Assembly (NCBI GenBank): GCA_028382005.1
Contig: JAOESH010000014.1
Coordinates: 1 to 47,188 of the forward strand
Direction: 5' to 3'
Origin: Pseudomonadota bacterium
Lineage (GTDB): Bacteria > Pseudomonadota > Alphaproteobacteria > Puniceispirillales > Marisalimonadaceae
DNA length: 47,188 nt
The translations under genes and the position numbers were made by a program. This document shows positions 35,939-43,675 of the stretch, one piece after another. The first letter of the stretch is position 1. Each line of letters opens with the position of its first letter. Below the pieces are notes generated by a model that saw nothing but the letters and a program-made list of their open reading frames with translations, had not been told where the DNA came from and made no database searches.

Positions 35939-36373
35939 ATGTCTTATTTGAAGCTTATTTTGATGTTAATAATATTTCTTAATATTTCATGTTCACAAAT
36001 ACTCCAAAACAACGGAATATCAAATTCAAAAATAAATGAAATTAAAATTATCCCAGGAAAAACATCCAAAATAAACTTGATTGACGAATATGGTCCTCCA
36101 GTTTTTGAAAGTGTTTTTAATAATAATACTATTTACTATGTTTCTCATGTTTCAAGTTACAAAAATATAAGTGATCGTAAAACAAAAAAATTAATAGTTT
36201 TTGAAGTTATACTTGATCAAAAAAATTTAGTAAAAAAAGTTAATAAATATAATGAAAAAGATGCTGTTAATATTAAAATTTCTAACAAAAAGACACTAGA
36301 TAACAATGATAAATCTTTACTATTTTTTAAAGATCTGATTAATTCTTTAAGAAGAAGAAATCTACAGAATTAA
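35939..36373 (+). CDS. bamE: Outer-membrane assembly lipoprotein BamE (SmpA/OmlA family)
   Basis: A lipoprotein of the beta-barrel assembly machinery. The 144-residue precursor has a hydrophobic signal (about 2-17) ending in the lipobox NISC, so C18 should be the lipidated residue. The mature part has the family opening IKIIPGKTSKINLIDEYGPPVFES and the strand pattern NNTIYYVSH, with a Lys/Asn-rich C-terminus. Sequence identity to enterobacterial BamE is low, and assignment rests on the lipobox, the GKTSKxxLxxxyGPP motif and its position opposite the bc1 chaperone. The stop overlaps that of thiL by 4 bases. Confidence 0.85.
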   Translation: MSYLKLILMLIIFLNISCSQILQNNGISNSKINEIKIIPGKTSKINLIDEYGPPVFESVFNNNTIYYVSHVSSYKNISDRKTKKLIVFEVILDQKNLVKKVNKYNEKDAVNIKISNKKTLDNNDKSLLFFKDLINSLRRRNLQN

Positions 36374-37308
36374 AAATGAGAGTAAGATATAGTCTTAGGG
36401 GTTTGATCAAGTCCCTTAAATTTTAGATAAACATCTTTGAATTCAGTAAAAACACCAATATTTGTGATTTTTATATTTGTTTCTTTAGATAACGTATTTA
36501 AATAGGATTGATGAGCAAAGTCACATGAAAATAATAATTCGTAATCATCACCCCCATATAAAGCGGCATTTAAAATTTCATCTGCTTTTAGAGCCGAACA
36601 ATTAGGTAATGGTAATTTACTAACATTTAATTCAAGAGACAAATTTGAATTAGTAGCTAAATGACTCGAATCCTGAACGAGCCCATCTGATATATCAATC
36701 ATAGAAGTAGCAATTTTTCTTAGAGCAAGCCCTAAATCTACTCGAGGTTGTGGAAATAAATATTTTTGTTTAGCCTCATTAAAAATTTCTAAGTTTGATG
36801 AAAAATTGTCAAGACCAATTTTAGAAAGACCTAAATTACCCGTTACGTATAAAATATTATTTGGCTGAGCTCCATCTCTTGAAACCCCACAACCAGAAGG
36901 AGTTTCACCAAAAATACTTATAGTAATATTAATGTGCTTTAAAGATGATGTTAAATCACCTCCAATAAGTTTTAAGTTAAACCTATCTTGGTCTTCTTGT
37001 AGACCAGCAGCAAAAGGAGGTATAAAAAAATTAGCCTTATTTTTAGGAATACTTATCGCTAGATTATAAAAAATAGGTTTAGCTCCCATTGCTGCCATGT
37101 CAGATAAGTTTACTCTTAAACATTTCTTTGCTATGTCACTTGGATTTTCCGTACCAAAAAAATGTATACCTTCACATAAACTATCTGTACTTATAACAAT
37201 GTCATTTTTTAGTTTTGGTTTTAAAATAGCGGCGTCATCTTTTAGATGTCTGGCTTCTTCACTAACAAGAGGTTTAAAGTATTTTTTAATATAATCAAAT
37301 TCATTCAT
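36370..37308 (-). CDS. thiL: Thiamine-monophosphate kinase
   Basis: Phosphorylates thiamine monophosphate to thiamine diphosphate, the cofactor of pyruvate dehydrogenase. The roughly 312-residue protein has HLKDDAAIL, VISTDSLCEGIHFF, VNLSDMAAMGAKPIFYNLAISIP, GGDLTSS, SMIDISDGLVQDSSHLA and YGGDDYELLFSC. These form the metal- and ATP-binding core of the PurM-like fold. Start: ATG 37308 (a TTG two codons upstream is possible); no ribosome-binding site is clear. It follows nusB, the common ribH-nusB-thiL order, and its 3' end overlaps bamE on the other strand. Confidence 0.95.
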   Translation of the reverse strand: MNEFDYIKKYFKPLVSEEARHLKDDAAILKPKLKNDIVISTDSLCEGIHFFGTENPSDIAKKCLRVNLSDMAAMGAKPIFYNLAISIPKNKANFFIPPFAAGLQEDQDRFNLKLIGGDLTSSLKHINITISIFGETPSGCGVSRDGAQPNNILYVTGNLGLSKIGLDNFSSNLEIFNEAKQKYLFPQPRVDLGLALRKIATSMIDISDGLVQDSSHLATNSNLSLELNVSKLPLPNCSALKADEILNAALYGGDDYELLFSCDFAHQSYLNTLSKETNIKITNIGVFTEFKDVYLKFKGLDQTPKTISYSHF

Positions 37309-37321
37309 AATCAAAAATTGT

Positions 37322-37795
37322 TCATAAATTGATTTTAGAAATATTTTCTAAAATACCGTTGGCAAAATTAGCATTCCCTCCAAATGCTTCTATTATGCTT
37401 ATATATTCATTTATAACTGTAACTTTATTAAATTTTTTTTCAAAACATAATTCAAAAGTTGCTAATCTTAACACTGATATTTCAGTTTTACTTAATCTGT
37501 CAAGAGACCAATCTAATGATAAATTGTGTGATATTATTTCATCAATTTTTATTGAATTTTTAAAAACACCTTTAACAAGATTATTAAATAAAGTTTCATC
37601 AAAGTTTTTAATATCCAAACTTGAAAGTACTGATAATAAATGATTTTCTTTATAAGATTTAATTATTATCTCAATATCATTTACTAAAAAAGAAGACTCA
37701 TAAAGGATTTGTGTTGAACAAATTCTAGATGCAGTTTTTTTTCTAATTGATAGGTGTCTAATGTTGGAAAAAGATTTTATTTCAAGGTTTGTCAT
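37322..37795 (-). CDS. nusB: Transcription antitermination protein NusB
   Basis: All-helical RNA-binding protein that, with NusE, supports antitermination in rRNA operons. The 157-residue protein has the N-terminal RKKTASRICSTQILYES, then DRLSKTEISVLRLATFELCFE, and the C-terminal TVINEYISIIEAFGG.ANFANGILENI typical of NusB. The first 14 bases overlap the end of ribH, so translation is probably coupled, a conserved pairing across proteobacteria. Confidence 0.94.
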   Translation of the reverse strand: MTNLEIKSFSNIRHLSIRKKTASRICSTQILYESSFLVNDIEIIIKSYKENHLLSVLSSLDIKNFDETLFNNLVKGVFKNSIKIDEIISHNLSLDWSLDRLSKTEISVLRLATFELCFEKKFNKVTVINEYISIIEAFGGNANFANGILENISKINL

Positions 37796-38237
37796 AAATA
37801 TTACAACTCTTTATGTCTATTAAAGATAAACAAGCAAAAGCAGCTCCTGCGCCTTTATTTAATTTTTTAGGATCAGATCTAGTTAAAGCTTGATTTTTAT
37901 TTTCAACTGTTAAAATCCCATTCCCTATAGGTAAAGAATACTTAATAGACAAATCACATAAACATCTTGAAGACATATTTGAAACAATTTCAAAATGATA
38001 AGTCTCACCTCTTATTACACATCCAAGTGCTATAAAACCATCAAAATATGGGTTTTCTTTTGATTTTTCATAAGTAAGTTTTATTGCTGGTGCAATTTCT
38101 AAAGCACCTGGTACGTATAAAATTTTATAATTAATAGACTTTGAGACAAGGACTTCAGTTGCACCTAAAATTAAGTTATCAGTAATTTCTTTATAATAGG
38201 GAGAACAAACTAACAGTACATTTTTGTTTACAGACAT
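37782..38237 (-). CDS. ribH: 6,7-dimethyl-8-ribityllumazine synthase
   Basis: Condenses dihydroxybutanone phosphate with ribitylaminouracil, the penultimate step of riboflavin synthesis. The 151-residue subunit has VPGALEIAPAIKL, ALGCVIRGETYHFEIVSNMSS with the catalytic His, and GILTVENKNQALTRSDPKKLNKGAGAAFACLSLI. It overlaps nusB by 14 bases and lies 7 bp after ribBA. Substrate for it comes from the RibB half of that neighbour and from RibD. Confidence 0.96.
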   Translation of the reverse strand: MSVNKNVLLVCSPYYKEITDNLILGATEVLVSKSINYKILYVPGALEIAPAIKLTYEKSKENPYFDGFIALGCVIRGETYHFEIVSNMSSRCLCDLSIKYSLPIGNGILTVENKNQALTRSDPKKLNKGAGAAFACLSLIDIKSCNIYDKP

Positions 38238-38244
38238 AATTTAG

Positions 38245-39342
38245 TTAACCTAATTTTTTCCAGTTTTTTATAGTTAAACCAAAACCATCTAACCCTATAG
38301 CAGAGGTTGAAGTATTATATAATACTGTCATATTTTTAACCCCTAGGTCCAATAATATTTGAGCTCCTACTCCAATGTCTCTTACATTATGATTTCTTGA
38401 AGAAGGTTTACTAATTATCTGAGAAATTTTCTTGGAAAGAGTGTCAGAAGATGTGTCTCTTATTAAAATAATTATTCCATTTTTATTTTTTGCTATTGTA
38501 TTCATAGCAAGAGATAATTCTGATCCATCCCTACTACTAGACTGATCACCCAGAACATCAGAAAGCAAATCTAATGCATGAACTCTTACTAATGTAGTTT
38601 CACTACTATCTATTATTCCTTTCACTAATGCCATATGTTCTGAATCGTCTATAATATTTTTAAAAACTATTATTCTCCAATCTCCACCAAATTTACTTTC
38701 TAAAATTGCTTCAGAGACTCTTTTGATAATAGTTTCATTTTTTCGCCTGTATGATATTAAATCAGAAATAGAACCAATTTTAATATTATGCTTTTTTGCA
38801 AATTTGGTTAAATCTGGCAACCTTGCCATCTCACCATTATCTTTCATTATCTCACAAATTACTCCAGACGGATTTGAATTAGCAAGTTTAGCAATATCTA
38901 TTACAGCTTCCGTATGACCAGCTCTTATTAATGTACCTCCATCTTTAGCTATAAGAGGAAAAACGTGACCAGGAGTCGTTATATCACTATTAAATGCATT
39001 TAAATTTATTGCTGTTTTGATTGTCAATGACCTATCAGCAGCTGAAATCCCAGTTGTAACGCCTTTTCTAGCTTCTATAGACACAGTAAATGCAGTTTCA
39101 AATCTACCTTCATTTCTTCTTTCCATTAAAGAAAGTCCTAATAATTCAGATTGAGAACGAGTTAATGACAAACAAATTAGCCCTCTGCCATATTTAGCCA
39201 TAAAATTAACAGCTTCTGGTGTTGCATGTTCTCCTAAAACACACAAGTCACCTTCATTTTCTCTATTTTCATCATCTACTAAAATGAAAATTTTACCTTC
39301 AGAAGCATCTTTTATTACTTCTTTAATACTAGATAAAGTCAT
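38245..39342 (-). CDS. ribB: 3,4-dihydroxy-2-butanone-4-phosphate synthase with degenerate RibA-like domain
   Basis: Residues 1-200 form an intact RibB: DDENRENEGDL (23-33), RKGVTTGISAADRSLTI (92-108) and RAGHTEAVIDIAKL (140-153). The remaining 165 residues align with GTP cyclohydrolase II (RibA), but its catalytic set is gone. The zinc site region (about 252-272) reads LVRVHALDLLSDVLGDQSS without any Cys, the protein has no Cys after C163, and the EGRGIGL motif is absent although DIGVGAQILLDLGV and GLDGFGLTI remain. It resembles the RibBX type described in other proteobacteria. A separate ribA is expected elsewhere. Confidence 0.94.
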   Translation of the reverse strand: MTLSSIKEVIKDASEGKIFILVDDENRENEGDLCVLGEHATPEAVNFMAKYGRGLICLSLTRSQSELLGLSLMERRNEGRFETAFTVSIEARKGVTTGISAADRSLTIKTAINLNAFNSDITTPGHVFPLIAKDGGTLIRAGHTEAVIDIAKLANSNPSGVICEIMKDNGEMARLPDLTKFAKKHNIKIGSISDLISYRRKNETIIKRVSEAILESKFGGDWRIIVFKNIIDDSEHMALVKGIIDSSETTLVRVHALDLLSDVLGDQSSSRDGSELSLAMNTIAKNKNGIIILIRDTSSDTLSKKISQIISKPSSRNHNVRDIGVGAQILLDLGVKNMTVLYNTSTSAIGLDGFGLTIKNWKKLG

Positions 39343-39383
39343 TAAAGCTCCAAAATTTTGATTTTTTGATTGTTATATAAATT

Positions 39384-39995
39384 TTATTTAACTCCATTCA
39401 TTTTTTCTAAATATCTAGCTAAAATATCAATTTCTATATTTACAAGTGTATCTATGATATAAGATTTGAAACTAGTATTTGACCAAGTAAAAGGAATAAT
39501 ATTTACATAAAAAGTGTTTGAATGAACTTCATTAACTGTCAAAGAAACCCCATCGATAGAAACTGATCCTTTTGTAGCTATATATTTAATATAATCAGCG
39601 TCAATTATAAAGGAAACTTTATAAGAACCTTCAATTTTTTCTATTGAATGTATTTTAGCTGTAGTATCAACATGACCGTAAACAAAATGGCCTCCCAACT
39701 CTTCTCCAACTCTAAGAGACCTTTCTATATTAATAATAGATCCAACTTTCCAATTTAAAAAATTAGTTTTAAAAGCAGTCTCATTACTTACATCAAAAAA
39801 CAAAAGATTATTTGAAATTTTTTTTAATGTTAAGCATATTCCAGAACATGAAATAGAAGCGCCAATTAATAATTTCTCATTTTCAATAGAGATTTTTGAA
39901 TTATCATTATTTTTAATGGCAACGGATATTTCCCAATCACTCGGATGTGATATAGTTTTGATTTCTCCAATATGAGTAATTATACCAGTAAACAT
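39384..39995 (-). CDS. ribE: Riboflavin synthase alpha chain
   Basis: Dismutates two 6,7-dimethyl-8-ribityllumazine molecules into riboflavin and ribitylaminouracil. The 203-residue protein is the expected internal duplication: MFTGIITHIGEI with GASISCSGICLTL and VGSIINIERSLRVGEELGGHFVYGHVD in the first lumazine-binding barrel, and GSVSIDGVSLTVNEV with ILARYLEKM in the second. It lies between ribD (9 bp upstream) and ribBA (41 bp downstream). Called ribC in some species. Confidence 0.96.
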   Translation of the reverse strand: MFTGIITHIGEIKTISHPSDWEISVAIKNNDNSKISIENEKLLIGASISCSGICLTLKKISNNLLFFDVSNETAFKTNFLNWKVGSIINIERSLRVGEELGGHFVYGHVDTTAKIHSIEKIEGSYKVSFIIDADYIKYIATKGSVSIDGVSLTVNEVHSNTFYVNIIPFTWSNTSFKSYIIDTLVNIEIDILARYLEKMNGVK

Positions 39996-40004
39996 TGTAT
40001 TTCC

Positions 40005-41108
40005 TTAATTAAATAACTTTCTAGTTTCTAAAATATCATCTTCAAAGTTTCTTATCGATGATATTTTATAATTTTTAAGATCTTTCATTTGCAAGAAATT
40101 TAATTCATTAATAAATGGAATACCGTCATTACCAATAATATTTCCAGATCTGAATATAAGTAATTGATCAACTAAATTCAATGACAATAAAATTGTATTT
40201 AACTTAGAACCGCATTCAATCAATAGGTTGTTAATACCTCTATTTGCTAAATCTTTAAAAATAAAATTAAAATAATCTTTATTATTTACTTTATTTTCTA
40301 TTTTAACCTTTGATATATTTTTTTTATATTTTAAATGGTTGTCTATATTTGATTGAGTAAAAAGTACTATATTAGAAAAAGATGATTCATTATATATTTT
40401 ATACTTATTAGATACTTTTAAATGTCTATCTATTACAACCCTTAAGGGACTCCTACATTCTAATCCCTTTAATCTGCAATTCATTTCTGGATTGTCAGAA
40501 ACAATAGTGGAACTAGAAGTCAATATTGCATCATTTTGAGACCTTATTAAATGAACATACGTACGACTTAGTTTGTTTGTTATCCATTTAGATTTATTAT
40601 TTTTTAAAGCTATTTTTCCATCTAATGAGCAGGCTATTTTAAGTGTGACATAGGGTTTTTTATTTATTAATCTTGAAAAAAACCCATCATACAAAAACAA
40701 AGTTTCGTTTTTCATAAAATTTTCTGTAACTTTTATATTATTATTTTTAAGAGTTTTTATCCCTTTATTATAAGTCCTTGAATCTAAGTCAACACAACTC
40801 ACAAATGCCTCAGAAATACCAGTCGTGCAAATTAGTTCTGCACAAGAAAAACCAGAATTATTTTTGTGTGCACAAGGTTCAAGAGTTAAATATATAGTTG
40901 AACCAATTAAATCTATTTTATTTTTAACATTATTAATTGCATTTTCTTCAGCATGCGGTCTACCTAAGAAAGAAGTTCTTCCAGAAGAAATCATATTACC
41001 ATTTTTAACTATAACACAACCTACGGGTGGATTCTTTCCTGTAGAACCTTTAGCCCTTAGTGCCTCCAAAATAGCATACTTCATCCATTTTTTATGATTA
41101 ATAGTCAT
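40005..41108 (-). CDS. ribD: Bifunctional riboflavin biosynthesis deaminase/reductase RibD
   Basis: Performs deamination and side-chain reduction of the pyrimidine intermediate. The 367-residue protein has an N-terminal cytidine-deaminase-like domain with zinc-site H52 and E54 (RPHAEENAI) and C79/C89 (EPCAHKNNSGFSCAEL). The usual HHGRTPPC segment is changed, and the Cys-Cys spacing is one residue longer than usual. The C-terminal reductase domain starts near 147 with PYVTLKIACSLDGKIA and includes LRSQNDAILTSSSTI and LLIECGSKLNT. It is the first of the rib genes and follows nrdR by 3 bp. Confidence 0.94.
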   Translation of the reverse strand: MTINHKKWMKYAILEALRAKGSTGKNPPVGCVIVKNGNMISSGRTSFLGRPHAEENAINNVKNKIDLIGSTIYLTLEPCAHKNNSGFSCAELICTTGISEAFVSCVDLDSRTYNKGIKTLKNNNIKVTENFMKNETLFLYDGFFSRLINKKPYVTLKIACSLDGKIALKNNKSKWITNKLSRTYVHLIRSQNDAILTSSSTIVSDNPEMNCRLKGLECRSPLRVVIDRHLKVSNKYKIYNESSFSNIVLFTQSNIDNHLKYKKNISKVKIENKVNNKDYFNFIFKDLANRGINNLLIECGSKLNTILLSLNLVDQLLIFRSGNIIGNDGIPFINELNFLQMKDLKNYKISSIRNFEDDILETRKLFN

Positions 41109-41111
41109 AGA

Positions 41112-41579
41112 TTATTCTGAATTAATTTCATCTTTGATTTCTTTTTCAACAAACTTGCCAAAATCACCTGCTTCTCTAAAATTCCTATAAACTGAGGCAT
41201 ACCTTATATATGCAACATTATCAATTTGAGCTAAAGCATTCATAACTAGTTCTCCAATTAATTTAGAAGGAATATCATTGTCACCTCTTGACTCAAGTTG
41301 TCTTACAATTCCATTTATAGCTCTTTCTATGGCATCATCGTCAGTTTGACGTTTTCTTAAAGCCATAAGCAAAGACTTTGATAATTTATCCCTATCAAAT
41401 GGATTTTTTTTACCATTTCTTTTAATTACAACTAAATCTCTCAGTTGAATTCTTTCAAAGGTTGTGAATCTTGAACCACAATTGGTACAAAGTCTTCTTC
41501 GTCTTATTGAAGAACCATCTTCACTAGCTCTTGAATCCTTGACTTGAGTATCTTCTTCACTACAAAAGGGACATCTCAT
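41112..41579 (-). CDS. nrdR: Transcriptional repressor NrdR
   Basis: Nucleotide-sensing repressor of ribonucleotide reductase genes. The 155-residue protein has the N-terminal zinc ribbon with C3, C6, C31 and C34 (MRCPFC and LCTNCG), the linker FTTFER, and an ATP-cone domain ([20 protein letters not shown] to [10 protein letters not shown]). Its position between glyA and ribD is conserved in alphaproteobacteria, with one-carbon and flavin metabolism. No NrdR box was identified by eye in the window. Confidence 0.97.
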   Translation of the reverse strand: MRCPFCSEEDTQVKDSRASEDGSSIRRRRLCTNCGSRFTTFERIQLRDLVVIKRNGKKNPFDRDKLSKSLLMALRKRQTDDDAIERAINGIVRQLESRGDNDIPSKLIGELVMNALAQIDNVAYIRYASVYRNFREAGDFGKFVEKEIKDEINSE

Positions 41580-41593
41580 CCTAATCTCCTTAA

Positions 41594-42865
41594 TTAATAA
41601 ATTGGAAATTTATCACATAGACTCCTTACTTTTTCTGATATAATTTTTTCCTGTTCTAAGCTGGAGGTATTATCAATAAATTTATCTAAAACGTCAGCAA
41701 TAAAATTACCAACTATTTTGAATTCATTTGTTTTAAACCCTCTTGTTGTAGCTGCAGCAGATCCAAACCTAATTCCTGAAGTAATAGTTGGAGGTAATGG
41801 ATCAAAAGGAATACCATTTTTATTACAAGTTAAACCTGAATTTTCCAAAGCTATTTCAGCACTTGAACCAGTTATTTTTTTATCTTTAAGACTCAGAAGT
41901 ACTATGTGATTATCCGTTCCTCCAGAAACTATGTTATAACCTCTTTCTATTAAAGTATTTGAGAGACATTGTGCGTTAAGCACAATATTTTTCGTATAAA
42001 TTTTAAATTCATCTGTGAGAGCTTCACCAAAACCTGCAGCTTTACCTGCAATGACATGCATAAGTGGACCTCCCTGCAAACCTGGAAAAACAGCTGAATT
42101 AATTTTTTTAATTAAATCGGGATTGTTAGTTAAAATCATTCCTCCTCTTCCAGACCTAAGAGTTTTATGAGTTGTTGTAGTAACTATATCTGCAAAATCA
42201 ATTGGATTTGGATGCACCCCACCTGCAACTAGGCCAGAAAAATGAGCCATATCAACAAGAAGATATGCGTTAACTTTATCAGCAATATCTCTAAATTTTT
42301 TAAAATCTATAATTCTTGAATATGCAGATCCACCAGCAATTATTAACTTTGGTTTATGTTCAATTGATAATTTTTCAATTTCTTGAAAATCAATAAGTGA
42401 GTCTTCTTTTCGAACACCATATTGAATTGAATTAAACCATTTACCAGATAAATTAGGTTTGGCGCCATGAGTTAAATGACCTCCTGCTGCTAAACTCATT
42501 CCAAGAATTGTATCGCCTGGTTTTAAAATACTTAGGAAAACAGCTTGATTAGCTTGGGCTCCAGAGTGTGGCTGTACATTTACGAAATCTGCATTAAATA
42601 ATTCTTTAGCTCTATCAATCGCGAGTTGTTCAACTTCGTCAACAAACTCACAACCACCATAGTACCTCTTACCGGGGTAGCCCTCTGCATATTTATTTGT
42701 AAGAACTGATCCTTGAGCTTGTAAAACTGACTTTGATACAATATTTTCAGATGCTATTAATTCAATTTGGTTTTGTTGTCTTTGAAGTTCCTTATTTATC
42801 ATATTTGATAAAGTAGCATCATAACTATTTATATCTTGATTAAAGAAACCCTCTTTATAAAACAT
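41594..42865 (-). CDS. glyA: Serine hydroxymethyltransferase
   Basis: PLP enzyme converting serine and tetrahydrofolate to glycine and methylene-tetrahydrofolate. The 423-residue protein has [68 protein letters not shown], and PLP-binding K234 in [21 protein letters not shown] precedes the ATG. It lies between rpiB and nrdR. The 27-bp upstream gap is too short for a glycine riboswitch. Confidence 0.98.
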   Translation of the reverse strand: MFYKEGFFNQDINSYDATLSNMINKELQRQQNQIELIASENIVSKSVLQAQGSVLTNKYAEGYPGKRYYGGCEFVDEVEQLAIDRAKELFNADFVNVQPHSGAQANQAVFLSILKPGDTILGMSLAAGGHLTHGAKPNLSGKWFNSIQYGVRKEDSLIDFQEIEKLSIEHKPKLIIAGGSAYSRIIDFKKFRDIADKVNAYLLVDMAHFSGLVAGGVHPNPIDFADIVTTTTHKTLRSGRGGMILTNNPDLIKKINSAVFPGLQGGPLMHVIAGKAAGFGEALTDEFKIYTKNIVLNAQCLSNTLIERGYNIVSGGTDNHIVLLSLKDKKITGSSAEIALENSGLTCNKNGIPFDPLPPTITSGIRFGSAAATTRGFKTNEFKIVGNFIADVLDKFIDNTSSLEQEKIISEKVRSLCDKFPIY

Positions 42866-42892
42866 TTTTAATTCCCTATTTATAAGTTATCT

Positions 42893-43318
42893 CTATATTT
42901 TGTTAATTCTCACAAGGTGCCTACCCTCTTCAAATTTAGTGTTTAAAAATTCAAAAACAATCTCTTTTGCTAATTCTTCTGTTATAAATCTTCCGCCTAA
43001 TGCTAGTACGTTCGCATTATTATGCTTCCTACTCATTGATGCCATTTCAACAGAAGTACATAGTGCGGCTCTAATTTGTGAAAATCTATTTGCCGCAATA
43101 GAAATACCTATGCCCGTTCCACAAAAAATTATTCCAAATGAATTATTATCCTCTATTTTACTTGCTAATAATTGAGCATAATCAGGATAATCTACTGGAT
43201 CTATAGACTTACAACCTAAATCTACAACGTTTAAGTGTTTCTCTTTTAAGAAAAAAAATATAGTTTGTTTAAGAGAAAAACCACCATGATCAGAAGCTAA
43301 AAATATTTTATTGTTCAT
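42893..43318 (-). CDS. rpiB: Ribose-5-phosphate isomerase B
   Basis: Interconverts ribose 5-phosphate and ribulose 5-phosphate, the latter being the RibB substrate made downstream. The 141-residue protein has ASDHGGFSLKQ, DYPDYAQLLASKI, FCGTGIGISIAANR with the catalytic Cys, RAALCTSVEMASMSRKHNNANVLALGGR and a C-terminal EGRHLVRINKI. It is the first gene of the run to thiL and has a likely promoter in the 99-bp spacer before it. rpiB-glyA-nrdR order is common in this class. Confidence 0.96.
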   Translation of the reverse strand: MNNKIFLASDHGGFSLKQTIFFFLKEKHLNVVDLGCKSIDPVDYPDYAQLLASKIEDNNSFGIIFCGTGIGISIAANRFSQIRAALCTSVEMASMSRKHNNANVLALGGRFITEELAKEIVFEFLNTKFEEGRHLVRINKI

Positions 43319-43356
43319 ATGACTTTAACCATGAATTAAAAAACAAATTAGATAAA

Positions 43357-43385
43357 TTTTTACATTAGAAACATAAATATTTCAA
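43357..43385 (-). promoter_or_regulatory. Predicted promoter of the rpiB-glyA-nrdR-rib operon
   Basis: On the minus strand TTGAAA (43385-43380), 17 bases, then TAAAAA (43362-43357), about 38 bases before the rpiB ATG. Just upstream an AU-only hairpin with six-base arms followed by TTTTT (about 43393-43415) could weakly end the preceding rnj transcript. Both are by-eye predictions in very AT-rich DNA. Confidence 0.35.
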
Positions 43386-43417
43386 TTTCAAAATTAAAAA
43401 TAAATATTAAAATTTAT

Positions 43418-43666
43418 CTATAAATCAAAATTTTGAATAAAAATAAATAAATATTCAGTTTCTATTAACCAGTATATGAAATATGTAGGAATTATAGAAA
43501 TTAAAGTAGAAAATAAAATTTTAAGTTTTAAGTAAGTTTTACTAGGAGCTGAATTTGCATTCCCTATCTCTAAATTCTCAGAAACACTAATTCCAAATGG
43601 TAGAGACATAAAAAAAACAATCATCCACATCATTAAATACACTAAAAAAATTGATAAATAGCTCAT
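43418..43666 (-). CDS. DUF1467 family small membrane protein
   Basis: An 82-residue protein with two hydrophobic spans (about 3-24 and 48-75) separated by the family-typical loop LPFGISVSENLEIGNANSAPSKTYLKLKILFST. The family, DUF1467, is largely alphaproteobacterial, of unknown function, and usually sits beside rnj as it does here (10 bp downstream of it). Inner-membrane location is inferred. Confidence 0.85.
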   Translation of the reverse strand: MSYLSIFLVYLMMWMIVFFMSLPFGISVSENLEIGNANSAPSKTYLKLKILFSTLISIIPTYFIYWLIETEYLFIFIQNFDL

Positions 43667-43675
43667 TTGATTTCA

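Noticed and set aside
40995-43330. Possible FMN or glycine riboswitch before ribD or glyA
   Set aside because: The gaps upstream of ribD (3 bp) and glyA (27 bp) are far too short for either aptamer, and the 99-bp gap before rpiB shows no conserved riboswitch core.
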